64,000 bases of DNA from Chryseobacterium sp. FP211-J200 (GTDB lineage: Bacteria; Bacteroidota; Bacteroidia; Flavobacteriales; Weeksellaceae), in contig NZ_LSHB01000008.1 of assembly GCF_001643375.1 (NCBI RefSeq), positions 62,001 to 126,000 on the forward strand, written 5' to 3'. The translations under genes were made by a program, and so were the position numbers. Each line of letters starts with the position of its first letter. Within the stretch, counting starts at the first letter, position 1. A model generated the notes under the pieces. It saw nothing but the letters and a program-made list of their open reading frames with translations. It was not told the origin of the DNA and made no database searches. Of this stretch, positions 1-8,440 are shown piece after piece.

Positions 1-964
1 TGATCTTTCTTCTGGTTTCGAAGTTTGGCGATTTGATCTCTGCAGAAAGTCCCCATTTGAAACGGGAAATAATTCTTTCCTGTGTATCCAAAATATCTGC
101 AGGGGCTTTATCAGACGTTAAGATAATTTGTTTTCCATTCTGATGTAGATAATCAAAGATATGGAAGAAACTATCTTGTGTTGCTGCTTTACCAGAAAGG
201 AACTGGATATCATCGATGATCAAAACATCGATCATCTGATAATAATGCTGAAAATCTGTTTTGTTCTGAGACTTGGCCGCTTTCACAAAATCCTGAATGA
301 ATTTCTCTGAAGATTGATACAAAACTACTTTCTCTGGAAAAGAGGACTTCACTTCCAAACCGATAGCTTGTGCCAAATGCGTTTTTCCAACACCATAACC
401 TCCGTAAACAAACAATGGATTGAAGGCTGTAGAACCAGGTCTTTTTGCGATCGATCTTGCAACGGTTGAAGCAAATTTGTTACTTTCTCCTTCTATAAAA
501 TTATCAAAAGACTGATCTGCCTTTAGGTTAGAATCAATATTGATCTTTTTGATCCCTGGAACAGCAAAAGCATTCACATTATTTTCTCTAAGAACCGGTC
601 TAGCTTCCTGTATTTTTGGCTGTTGTGTAGAGATTCCTTTTACATTCATTGTAATTGGCTTCTCCTTTCCGAACGGTTTGTTTTCCATCACAGAATACCA
701 CAATTTTACACCTTTACCGATATTTTTTTTAAGCGCAGCAGACAGTAAAGACAAATAATTGTCCTCGATATATTCTTTGTAAAAATCACTAGGAACAAGC
801 AACGTCAGATTATTGTTCACCAAAGAAATTGGCTGAACCTTATCAAATAACAAGTCGAAAGAGTTTTCTAACTTTTTGAGGTCTGTGTTATCCTCCGCTG
901 CGTTTAGATTGTCCCTCATGAATTGGAGACATCTATCCCAGATCAATACTAAATTTTCATTCAT
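1..964 (-). CDS. dnaA: Chromosomal replication initiator DnaA (3' end cut off by window edge)
   Basis: DnaA binds origin DnaA boxes and, as an ATP-bound oligomer, melts the origin to start replication. About 321 residues are visible, starting with MNENLVLIWDRCLQFM. They cover the N-terminal helicase-loading domain, a linker and most of the AAA+ domain. The Walker A motif GGYGVGKTHLA lies near residues 187-197 and Walker B with IIDDIQF near 247-253. Sensor/box VII residues and the C-terminal DNA-binding domain IV lie beyond position 1. The ATG at 962-964 is preferred because the family N-terminus begins there. A second ATG-like triplet at 958-960 is out of frame. The gene is divergent from the thioesterase at 1100. 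Identity is very secure. Confidence 0.97.
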   Translation of the reverse strand, partial: MNENLVLIWDRCLQFMRDNLNAAEDNTDLKKLENSFDLLFDKVQPISLVNNNLTLLVPSDFYKEYIEDNYLSLLSAALKKNIGKGVKLWYSVMENKPFGKEKPITMNVKGISTQQPKIQEARPVLRENNVNAFAVPGIKKINIDSNLKADQSFDNFIEGESNKFASTVARSIAKRPGSTAFNPLFVYGGYGVGKTHLAQAIGLEVKSSFPEKVVLYQSSEKFIQDFVKAAKSQNKTDFQHYYQMIDVLIIDDIQFLSGKAATQDSFFHIFDYLHQNGKQIILTSDKAPADILDTQERIISRFKWGLSAEIKSPNFETRRKI

Positions 965-1069
965 TTTTCTGCTGCTATTTCCGGTAAGATTTTAGTTTTT
1001 TTAGAAGACAACAAATATCTAATTATTAATTTTCTAAAAAAAATTTTTTCTCTATTGATTATTAAAAAA

Positions 1070-1077
1070 TATATTTG
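1070..1077 (+). promoter_or_regulatory. -7 promoter element TATATTTG
   Basis: The octamer TATATTTG fits the Bacteroidota -7 consensus TANNTTTG and lies 22 bases upstream of the thioesterase ATG at 1100, within a very AT-rich dnaA/thioesterase spacer. No TTG -33 element is seen at the usual 17-23 base distance, so this is only a candidate. Confidence 0.4.
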
Positions 1078-1099
1078 TATGAATTATTAACAGCTTAAA

Positions 1100-1516
1100 A
1101 TGATAGTTACAACTAACACAATACGAGTACGTTACGGCGAAACAGACCCTATGAAATACGTCTATTATGGCAACTATGCAGAATATTTTGAGGTCGCCAG
1201 AGTCGAGCTTTTTCGAAGCTTGGGAATGTCTTACGACGAAATCGAAAAAAGGGGAATTTTCTTGCCAGTTTCGGAATACAAAATTAAGTATTTGAAACCA
1301 GCACTTTATGACCAACTTTTGGAAATCAGAACTTACATTAGAAAAATTCCGGGAATCAGAATTGAATTCGATTACGAAATTTATAACGAAGATAATATAA
1401 AGATCACAGAAGCTTCCACGACTCTATTTTTCCTTGATTCCGAAACCAACAAGATCGTCAAATGTCCAGATTACCTGATGGAATTGATCGAGAAAAAATG
1501 GAATCCAGATCTTTAA
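1100..1516 (+). CDS. YbgC/FadM-type acyl-CoA thioesterase (4HBT, hot-dog fold)
   Basis: The 138-residue protein has the 4-hydroxybenzoyl-CoA thioesterase hot-dog fold. It begins with the typical strand IRVRYGETDPMKYVYYGNY, in which the Asp of ETDPM is the usual catalytic acid and the YGNYAEYFEVAR helix follows. Such cytosolic enzymes hydrolyse short- or medium-chain acyl-CoA thioesters. The length is normal for the family. It sits divergently next to dnaA and directly upstream of the bestrophin gene, with 23 bases between them, so the two may be cotranscribed. The exact acyl substrate cannot be read from sequence. Confidence 0.85.
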   Translation: MIVTTNTIRVRYGETDPMKYVYYGNYAEYFEVARVELFRSLGMSYDEIEKRGIFLPVSEYKIKYLKPALYDQLLEIRTYIRKIPGIRIEFDYEIYNEDNIKITEASTTLFFLDSETNKIVKCPDYLMELIEKKWNPDL

Positions 1517-1539
1517 AATCAAATTAATAAAAAGCATGA

Positions 1540-2544
1540 ATGAACGCATCCGACAGATACAAAGTTTCCCACTTCGTCATGTGGAATCGGGAAAAAATTA
1601 TAAAAATGCTCATCATCAGCACAATCCCGACATTGCTATTTTACTTTTTGGGATGGAAATGGCTGGCAATTCCGTGGGTTCCGATTGCACTTTTGGGAAC
1701 GGCGACCGCTTTTATTTCTGGTTTTAGAAACACTCAGACTTACGGACGACTTTGGGAAGCAAGACAGATCTACGGTTCCATCATCAATAACAGTCGTAGT
1801 TTTGGAATCATGGTCAAAGATTTCATCAGACAAAATAATTCTGATGAGGAAAAACTATTGCACAAAGAACTTTTCTATCGTCATTTTGCCTGGCTGACAG
1901 CTTTAAGGTTTCAATTGAGGGAAGTGAAAGTTTGGGGCAATGTGAAAACTCGCCCTTACAATAGAAGATATCTTCAATTCTATAAAGTGCCAGAATGGGA
2001 ATCTGACCTTGGCGAGGAACTGAAAAATTACATTGACCAGAATGAGATCAATTTCCTATTAGAAAAGAAAAACCGAGCGACGCAGATCATTACGCTTCAA
2101 TCCGAAGCCTTGAGAAAACTGCAAGAGTCTGACTGTATCAATGACTTTAATTATACAGCATTGGAAAATCAATTAAAAGAGTTCTATGACCAGCAAGGTA
2201 AATGTGAGCGTATCAAAAATTTTCCCTATCCAAGACAATTCTCGACGATCAATACTTATTTCACAAATCTCTTTTGCATCTTGCTACCGTTAGGTTTTAT
2301 GAATGAGTTTGCAAAATTGGAAAGCAATTATATTTGGCTCACAATTCCTTTCAGTATGTTGTTGGGCTGGGTATTTTTGGTTTTGGAACAGATCGGCGAA
2401 AGTTGCGAAAATCCTTTTGAAGGCAGTGCAAATGATGTCCCGATTTCCCAGATCAGCGGAATGATAGAAATTGATATGCGCGATATGCTGGATGAAAAAG
2501 AGTTGCCTCCCGCAATTCTGCCTAGCAACGGAATTTTGATGTGA
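1540..2544 (+). CDS. Bestrophin-family channel protein (UPF0187)
   Basis: The 334-residue protein matches bacterial bestrophins, pentameric inner-membrane channels conducting monovalent ions. Two hydrophobic helices lie near residues 23-60 (LIISTIPTLLFYFLGWKWL and following), then the conserved FRNTQTYGRLWEAR segment near 62-75. A second hydrophobic pair, near 232-280, contains LLPLGFMNEFAK. The C-terminal cytosolic part contains the acidic ENPFEGSANDVPI motif near 297-309, which resembles the family's DDPFG-type region. The start at 1540 is chosen over the overlapping out-of-frame ATG at 1536. Which ion it conducts is unknown. Confidence 0.85.
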   Translation: MNASDRYKVSHFVMWNREKIIKMLIISTIPTLLFYFLGWKWLAIPWVPIALLGTATAFISGFRNTQTYGRLWEARQIYGSIINNSRSFGIMVKDFIRQNNSDEEKLLHKELFYRHFAWLTALRFQLREVKVWGNVKTRPYNRRYLQFYKVPEWESDLGEELKNYIDQNEINFLLEKKNRATQIITLQSEALRKLQESDCINDFNYTALENQLKEFYDQQGKCERIKNFPYPRQFSTINTYFTNLFCILLPLGFMNEFAKLESNYIWLTIPFSMLLGWVFLVLEQIGESCENPFEGSANDVPISQISGMIEIDMRDMLDEKELPPAILPSNGILM

Positions 2545-2559
2545 TCATATATTTTTTTT

Positions 2560-2584
2560 AAAAAGTCGGGTTTCGGCTTTTTTT
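2560..2584 (+). terminator. Rho-independent terminator after the bestrophin gene
   Basis: The sequence AAAAAGTCG-loop-CGGCTTTTTTT forms a short stem with one G-U pair followed by a T run, 16 bases after the bestrophin stop codon. Confidence 0.65.
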
Positions 2585-2613
2585 GTTTAATTTAGAATAA
2601 ACGTTTTTCATTA

Positions 2614-3132
2614 ATGAAAGTCTTATACTTTTTACTAACTGCGATCTGCCTGATGTCCTGCATCAGAAGCGATATGGATCTCAAAACCCTGCAAAGTCTC
2701 ATCAGCAAAAACAGCTTTACGAACAAGCTCAACATCAATGATGAAATGAAATACTACAGACCAGACGGCGTTCAGGACATCGAGTTCGAAGATTTTTTAA
2801 GTAATAATGATGTGATGACAATCGACCAAGGCGATTTCAATCAGGATGGTGAGGAAGATTACATAGCGAATGTTATCAACAATTTTAATCGCAGTTCTGT
2901 CGCGCCTTTCCAATTTTTTTCTATCGTCATCACACTAAAAGGTGGAAAATATTTCATCTACAAGCTGGATAAATTTTATGATGCGAAATCTGCCGGTAAA
3001 AAACTCACGATCGATGACAAAGATTACATCCTTTTCTTTCACAGAGATCCAGAAGAGAATATGAAGATCAAACAGGACACCTTCAGATTTGTCAACAATC
3101 TACTTGAACAATACAGTAAAATCTCAGAATAG
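2614..3132 (+). CDS. Putative lipoprotein with an FG-GAP/VCBS-like calcium loop
   Basis: This 172-residue protein begins with a lipoprotein signal peptide ending in the lipobox-like LMSC (Cys16), so it should be anchored in the periplasm or outer membrane. The mature part contains DFNQDGEEDY near residues 75-84, a DxNxDGxxD loop as in FG-GAP or VCBS repeats. No catalytic family is recognised. It ends 7 bases before the GH43-like glycosidase and is probably cotranscribed with it. Confidence 0.7.
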   Translation: MKVLYFLLTAICLMSCIRSDMDLKTLQSLISKNSFTNKLNINDEMKYYRPDGVQDIEFEDFLSNNDVMTIDQGDFNQDGEEDYIANVINNFNRSSVAPFQFFSIVITLKGGKYFIYKLDKFYDAKSAGKKLTIDDKDYILFFHRDPEENMKIKQDTFRFVNNLLEQYSKISE

Positions 3133-3139
3133 AATTCAA

Positions 3140-4900
3140 ATGAAATTAAAAACAGTATTCACTCTAGCATTCATATTTTTTCTAAATTCGATTTCGGCGC
3201 AACAAAAAACCTATTGCAATCCTATCAATATCGATTATGGCTATACGCCTTTCGAAGTTTTTTCCAAACAAGGTAAACACCGTGCAACTGCTGACCCAGT
3301 GATTGTCAATTTCCAAAAAAAACTATTTTTATTTTCGACCAATCAGGAAGGTTATTGGTATTCTGACAATATGCTGGATTGGAAATTTGTCCACAGAAAA
3401 TTCCTTAGAGACAACAAATACACGCACGACTTGAACGCACCTGCAGTTTGGGCGATGAAAGATACCTTATACGTTTTCGGCTCCACTTGGGAACAGGATT
3501 TTCCGATCTGGAAAAGCACCAATCCAACGAAAGACGATTGGAAAATTGCTGTCGACACTTTGAAAGTTGGCGCTTGGGACCCTGCTTTCCATTATGATGA
3601 AGACAAAAATAAATTGTATTTATATTGGGGCTCGAGCAATGAATGGCCACTTTTAGGAACCGAAGTTAAAACCAAAACAATGCAATCTGAAGGTTTTGTA
3701 AAACCGATTTTAAGATTGAAACCAGAAGACCACGGCTGGGAAAGATTTGGAGAATATAACGACAATGTTTTTCTCCAACCCTTTGTGGAAGGTGCTTGGA
3801 TGACGAAGTACAAAGACAAATATTATATGCAATACGGTGCGCCAGCCACAGAATTCAGTGGCTATTCTGACGGTGTTTACGTTTCCAAAAATCCATTGGA
3901 AGGTTTTGAATATCAGCAACACAATCCGTTTTCCTATAAACCAGGAGGATTTGCGAGAGGCGCTGGTCACGGGGCAACTTTTGAAGATAATTTCGGAAAT
4001 TGGTGGCACGTTTCCACGATTTTCATTTCGACCAAAAATAATTTTGAAAGACGATTGGGAATCTGGCCAACAGGCTTCGACAAAGACGACGTGATGTACA
4101 CCAACACGGCTTACGGCGATTATCCAACACTTCTTCCACAATTTGCTCAAGGCAAAGATTTCTCAAAAGGATTATTCCCAGGTTGGATGCTTTTGAATTA
4201 TAATAAACCCGTTCAGGTTTCCTCAACCTTAGGTGGCTATCAGGCGAATCTTGCGGTGGATGAAGATATTAAAACTTACTGGTCTGCAAAAACCGGAAAT
4301 TCCGGCGAATGGTTTCAAACGGATCTGGGAGAAGTCTCCACCATCAATGCGATCCAGGTGAATTACGCTGACCAAGATGCAGATTTTATGGGAAAAACAC
4401 TCGGCAAAATCCATCAATACAAGATCTATGGTTCTAATGACGGTAAAAAATGGAAAGTGATCGTCGATAAATCAAAAAACCAAAAAGACGTTCCTCACGA
4501 TTACATTGAACTGGAAAAACCGGCAAAAGCGAGATTCCTGAAAATGGAAAACCTAAAAATGCCGACTGGAAAATTTGCATTAAGTGGATTGCGTGTCTTT
4601 GGAAAAGGTGCAGGACCAAAACCTGGAAAAGTTCAAAACTTCGTTCCATTGCGCGCTGACCCGAAAAAATATGGTGAAAGAAGAAGCATCTGGTTCAAAT
4701 GGCAACAGAATTCCGACGCGGATGGCTACGTTATCTATTGGGGAAAATCGCGGGACAAATTGTACGGAAGCATTATGGTATATGGCAAAAATGAATATTT
4801 CTTCACAGGAGCCGACAGAACCGATTCTTATTATTTCCAAATCGAAGCTTTCAATGCAAACGGAATCTCTGAGAGAACGGAGGTTGTAAAATCGGAATAA
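3140..4900 (+). CDS. Secreted GH43-like glycosidase with discoidin and Fn3-like domains
   Basis: The 586-residue protein starts with a signal peptide (MKLKTVFTLAFIFFLNSISA). Residues about 45-330 look like a five-bladed GH43-type hydrolase. The sequence TADPVI gives a candidate catalytic base Asp52, VGAWDPAFHYDED carries the second acidic residue, and FVEGAWMTKYKDKYYM the general-acid Glu. Residues about 375-495 form an F5/8-type C (discoidin) carbohydrate-binding domain, with WFQTDLGE and LSGLRVFG. The remaining ~90 residues resemble an Fn3 domain. No T9SS sorting domain is visible. An upstream in-frame start at 3089 would overlap the lipoprotein gene and hide the signal peptide, so 3140 is preferred. 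The glycan substrate is not predictable here. Confidence 0.8.
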   Translation: MKLKTVFTLAFIFFLNSISAQQKTYCNPINIDYGYTPFEVFSKQGKHRATADPVIVNFQKKLFLFSTNQEGYWYSDNMLDWKFVHRKFLRDNKYTHDLNAPAVWAMKDTLYVFGSTWEQDFPIWKSTNPTKDDWKIAVDTLKVGAWDPAFHYDEDKNKLYLYWGSSNEWPLLGTEVKTKTMQSEGFVKPILRLKPEDHGWERFGEYNDNVFLQPFVEGAWMTKYKDKYYMQYGAPATEFSGYSDGVYVSKNPLEGFEYQQHNPFSYKPGGFARGAGHGATFEDNFGNWWHVSTIFISTKNNFERRLGIWPTGFDKDDVMYTNTAYGDYPTLLPQFAQGKDFSKGLFPGWMLLNYNKPVQVSSTLGGYQANLAVDEDIKTYWSAKTGNSGEWFQTDLGEVSTINAIQVNYADQDADFMGKTLGKIHQYKIYGSNDGKKWKVIVDKSKNQKDVPHDYIELEKPAKARFLKMENLKMPTGKFALSGLRVFGKGAGPKPGKVQNFVPLRADPKKYGERRSIWFKWQQNSDADGYVIYWGKSRDKLYGSIMVYGKNEYFFTGADRTDSYYFQIEAFNANGISERTEVVKSE

Positions 4901-4926
4901 TTTCAAACTTTATCAAATAAAAATTC

Positions 4927-4959
4927 AAGCTTTCGGAGTGATTCTTCGGAAGCTTTTTT
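4927..4959 (+). terminator. Terminator after the GH43-like gene
   Basis: AAGCTTTCGGAG pairs with CTTCGGAAGCTT through G-U wobbles and is followed by a T-rich run, 26 bases after the stop codon. Confidence 0.65.
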
Positions 4960-5129
4960 ATTTTTTCTGATTATTATTTCGAAATATTAAATTCTCATTA
5001 ATTCAACAATTTTAAAACCCTGATTAATATTCATTAACAAACTTAAATTTTAAAAGAAAAATTGTTAACAATTATCCGTTAATAGAAATAATTTTATAAA
5101 TTTATAATTAATAAGAGAATCAATTAAGA

Positions 5130-6257
5130 ATGGAGTTTTTCCTGAAGTCAGAAGACAATGATGACCGAGCGATTTATATAACCGGAAATTTTAACAAATG
5201 GAATCCAAAGGACCCAAAATTCAAATTGGAGAAGTTGGACGAAAGCAATTATTATATCCATATCCTGGATGAATGGCTAAATGACGAGATAGAATTCAAA
5301 TTTACCAAAGGTGGTTGGGAAAATGTAGAGATCGACAAATATGACAACATCACCCCGAACAGAAAAGTCCAAAAAGAAACAAAAAAAATCCAAGTTGATG
5401 TAGAAAAATGGCGGCTGAATTGGGGACCTTTTAAGAAAGAATTTTTCCCGATGGTGGAATTGATCGATGAAGAATTTTACATTCCTCAGCTTGATAAGAC
5501 CAGAAAGGTTTGGGCACTTTTGCCTTTCGATTATCATCAGTCAGAGAAAAGTTATCCGGTGCTTTATCTTCAGGATGCGCAAAATTTGTTTAATGAAGGG
5601 TCGGCTTACGGGAATTGGGAAATCGATAAAAAATTGGCACTTCTTGCTGAATATGGCCGAGGCGAACTGATTGTCATTGCTATAGAACACGGAAACGATG
5701 ATAGAATCAAGGAATATATTTTCGATAACAATGCTGTAACGGAAAATGCAGAAGGCAAAAAATATCTGAGATTCATCACAGACACTTTGAAGCCTTGGGT
5801 CGACAAAAATTACCGAACAAAAAAAGATAGAGAAAACACAGGAATTGGCGGAAGCTCTTTGGGTGCATTGATCAGTATTTATGGCGGATTTCTTTATCCT
5901 GAAGTCTATTCAAAACTGTTGATCTTTTCGCCATCGCTTTGGGTAGAACCGAATAATAATTTCCCAATGATAGGCTTCAGCAATCCATACAAAATCAAAG
6001 TCTATTTGTATGGTGGCCGGAAAGAAGGTTCTAAAATGGTCAGCCGAATCAGACTTTTTGAAAAGTCTTTGAAAAAATTGAAAGTCCAGAAAGTCTATGA
6101 TTTTGAGGTCAGAACCAACATCAATGAACAAGGAACACATCAGGAGTTCTACTGGTCTCAGGAATTCCCAAGAGCAGTAGAATGGCTTTTCATCGACAGT
6201 TTGGAAAGTCCAGTGAAAGCTAAAAACGAATTGGAAAAGAACGAAGCAAATGATTAA
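5130..6257 (+). CDS. Esterase D/Fes-like alpha/beta-hydrolase with N-terminal CBM48-like domain
   Basis: The 375-residue cytosolic protein has an N-terminal ~95-residue early-set/CBM48-like domain (AIYITGNFNKWNPKD). This is followed by a putative-esterase alpha/beta-hydrolase domain with VLYLQDAQNLF near 150 and the nucleophile elbow G241-S-S243-L-G, Ser243 being the probable nucleophile. A histidine in GTHQEFYWSQEFP near 340 would complete the triad. No signal peptide is present. Its stop overlaps the start of the M17 aminopeptidase by 8 bases, so the two are probably translationally coupled. It opens the amidoligase cluster. The inferred role is hydrolysis or release of an ester or activated peptide made by the ligases; the substrate is unknown. 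Confidence 0.8.
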   Translation: MEFFLKSEDNDDRAIYITGNFNKWNPKDPKFKLEKLDESNYYIHILDEWLNDEIEFKFTKGGWENVEIDKYDNITPNRKVQKETKKIQVDVEKWRLNWGPFKKEFFPMVELIDEEFYIPQLDKTRKVWALLPFDYHQSEKSYPVLYLQDAQNLFNEGSAYGNWEIDKKLALLAEYGRGELIVIAIEHGNDDRIKEYIFDNNAVTENAEGKKYLRFITDTLKPWVDKNYRTKKDRENTGIGGSSLGALISIYGGFLYPEVYSKLLIFSPSLWVEPNNNFPMIGFSNPYKIKVYLYGGRKEGSKMVSRIRLFEKSLKKLKVQKVYDFEVRTNINEQGTHQEFYWSQEFPRAVEWLFIDSLESPVKAKNELEKNEAND

Positions 6258-7656
6258 AATATTTAATAAAAAAGAAACCACAACACAAAATATATTCCTA
6301 TTCAGCGAAGACGATTGGGAACAGGAAAAATCAAATTACCCGAATACGGAATATTTCTTCAACGGAAAAAAGAGCCAGGTTTTCATCAAAACAGATTCCA
6401 ACGAAATCAACTTTTTCGTTGGAATTGGGAAAGACTCAAAAGGTTTTGAAATACAAGCTGTAGCGAACAAATTTGCAAATGATTACAAAAAAAATCTGCA
6501 GGCAGTTCCAACTTTGGTTCATTCCAAATTAGGATTGGATTTGATTGAAGAATTGGTGAAAGGTCTATTCTTGGGAACTTATCTCTACCCTTTTGAGAAA
6601 TCGCATCCGTTTTGGCAGGAAAATTTTGACCTTCATATTGAAAATATTTCTGAAGAGCAAGCCAAAAATTTAGCCTTAAAGACCGAAGCCCTTTGCAACG
6701 GACAATTTGCCGGAATGGAATGGCTGAACAAACCTGCGAATTATAAAAGGGTTGACCAGATCTCAGAATTCCTGAAATCAACCGCAGAAAAATATGGTTT
6801 AAAATACAAAGTTTTGAACCGTGAAGAATCCATCAAAGAGGGTTTAGGCGCATTTGTAGCAGTCAATCAAGGAAGTTCGCAGGAAGCTGCTTTCACGATT
6901 TTGGAATATAAGTCTGAGAAAAAAAATGCTAAAACCATCGGCCTGGTTGGGAAATGCGTCTTGTTCGACACAGGCGGAATTTCTATAAAACCTTCTGCCA
7001 ATCTGCATTATATGAAAAGTGACATGGGTGGTGCAAGTGCAGTGATTGGCGCCTTGATTACGGCTTCGGAACTCAAATTGCCTTTCAATATTGTAGCAAT
7101 TCTCCCGATTACTGACAATGCAGTTTCTGAAAATGCGTATTTGCCAAGTGATGTGATTACCGCGTATAACGGAAAAACAATTGAGGTTTTAGACACTGAT
7201 GCAGAAGGCAGAATGACACTTGCAGATGGACTTTCATATTTGTCAAAGAATTATGAAACCGATGTTTTGATCGATCTGGCGACCTTGACAGGAAGTTCCG
7301 TTAGAATGTTCGGCTACACTTGTGGCGCCTACTTTTCCAACAATGACGATTTGAAAAAATCATTGGAAAAATCAGCTGATAAAACCAATCAACGACTTTG
7401 GAATCTGCCACTTTGGGACATTTGGAAAGACGATTTCACTTCAGATGTTGCTGATTTTAAAAACATTTCGATGAAACCTTTTGGGGATTGTATCGTCGCG
7501 GCAAAGTTCTTGGAACAGTTTATTGAAGGTCATCAAAACTGGGCGCACTTGGATATCGCTGGTGTTGCATTTGGAAATGTTAGTTATGCGAAAGATAAGG
7601 CAGCAACTGGTTACGGCGTGCAATTGCTGTTGGATTTTATTGAGAATTATAATTAG
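6250..7656 (+). CDS. M17 leucyl aminopeptidase family protein
   Basis: The 468-residue protein has the C-terminal M17 dinuclear-metal catalytic domain. GKCVLFDTGGISIKP near 234-248 supplies the Lys and Asp ligands, MKSDMGGASAV near 256-266 another Asp, and the family signature DTDAEGRMTLADGL near 315-328 the Asp and Glu ligands plus the catalytic Arg. M17 enzymes remove N-terminal residues from peptides, and some act on Cys-Gly or other dipeptides. The length is normal. It overlaps the preceding esterase by 8 bases. Placed with four amidoligases, it probably trims or recycles their peptide product, but a general aminopeptidase role cannot be excluded. Confidence 0.9.
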   Translation: MIKIFNKKETTTQNIFLFSEDDWEQEKSNYPNTEYFFNGKKSQVFIKTDSNEINFFVGIGKDSKGFEIQAVANKFANDYKKNLQAVPTLVHSKLGLDLIEELVKGLFLGTYLYPFEKSHPFWQENFDLHIENISEEQAKNLALKTEALCNGQFAGMEWLNKPANYKRVDQISEFLKSTAEKYGLKYKVLNREESIKEGLGAFVAVNQGSSQEAAFTILEYKSEKKNAKTIGLVGKCVLFDTGGISIKPSANLHYMKSDMGGASAVIGALITASELKLPFNIVAILPITDNAVSENAYLPSDVITAYNGKTIEVLDTDAEGRMTLADGLSYLSKNYETDVLIDLATLTGSSVRMFGYTCGAYFSNNDDLKKSLEKSADKTNQRLWNLPLWDIWKDDFTSDVADFKNISMKPFGDCIVAAKFLEQFIEGHQNWAHLDIAGVAFGNVSYAKDKAATGYGVQLLLDFIENYN

Positions 7657-7686
7657 TCATTAGAGCAAACACAACATTAATCATTA

Positions 7687-8376
7687 ATGAAAATAATAGC
7701 GAGTTTCATATTTACTTTGATAATGTCTCCTGCAATATTTGGACAATTTGCAATTGTTTCTGATAAAGATGGTTTTGTGAACGTGAGAACTACAGCGGAA
7801 ATTGGAAACAATATTTCTGACAAATTGGAAAATGGCTTTGTAGTCTATTCTTTTGAACCAAATGGTAACTGGATAAATATCGATTATAAAAAGAAAGGAA
7901 AGGAATTAGGTGGCTATATTTATAAAGACAGAATCAAATTTGTAACTGATTTTATTAAGATTCCTCAGAAGTCACAAAATGATGGAATTTTGAAATTAGG
8001 AAATGACCAGATTAAAATTGAAATAAGAGAAACAAAATTTATCAAAGAAAATCACAAGCTAACTTTTGTCAAAAACAGTAATACCTTATTAGATAAAATT
8101 GATGGCTATCAGATTTTTGGAGCTGACGGAAATATCCCAAGACGACAATATAAATCAATAAAAGTAAAGATCAACAAAACGGAAATTGAGTTACCAAATA
8201 TTGCATTGAAAAACCTTTATGAGCCCAATTTGGCCAACCATCAGGCAACCTACGACGAGAAAAATGACACCTTGTATATTTTCTCAATGAATAGTGATGG
8301 AGCTGGAAGTTATGAAGTCATCTGGGTCATAGAAAAAAACAAATTCAAAGAAAGAATAGAAGCTTACGGATTTTAA
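7687..8376 (+). CDS. Secreted protein with bacterial SH3 domain, function unknown
   Basis: The 229-residue protein has a signal peptide (MKIIASFIFTLIMSPAIFG, cleavage likely before QFAIV). Residues about 22-80 resemble a bacterial SH3 domain (DKDGFVNVRTTAEIGNNI and GNWINIDY), a fold that often binds cell-wall peptides. The remaining ~140 residues are not recognised. It lies 30 bases after the aminopeptidase and on the same strand, so it may share that transcript. It is the only exported protein among the ligase genes, which makes it the best candidate for an envelope-side partner of the product. That is inference from location only. Confidence 0.6.
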   Translation: MKIIASFIFTLIMSPAIFGQFAIVSDKDGFVNVRTTAEIGNNISDKLENGFVVYSFEPNGNWINIDYKKKGKELGGYIYKDRIKFVTDFIKIPQKSQNDGILKLGNDQIKIEIRETKFIKENHKLTFVKNSNTLLDKIDGYQIFGADGNIPRRQYKSIKVKINKTEIELPNIALKNLYEPNLANHQATYDEKNDTLYIFSMNSDGAGSYEVIWVIEKNKFKERIEAYGF

Positions 8377-8400
8377 AAACTAATCACAAAATAAGAAATC

Positions 8401-8428
8401 AGACCTCGGGCATCCGACTTCTGACTTC
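8401..8428. repeat. Heptanucleotide tandem repeat, copy 1
   Basis: Four consecutive 7-base units, AGACCTC GGGCATC CGACTTC TGACTTC, lie 12 bases upstream of the ATP-grasp start at 8441. The same unit type recurs at 13084, and in inverted orientation at 21282 and 38977. Confidence 0.7.
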
Positions 8429-8440
8429 CAACAAAAAATA

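Noticed and set aside
964-1100. Possible replication origin next to dnaA
   Set aside because: The spacer is AT-rich but I see no TTATNCACA-like DnaA boxes, and Bacteroidota origins are often away from dnaA.
1536-1727. Small gene starting at the ATG 4 bases before the bestrophin start
   Set aside because: It is out of frame with the bestrophin, short, and has no family features.
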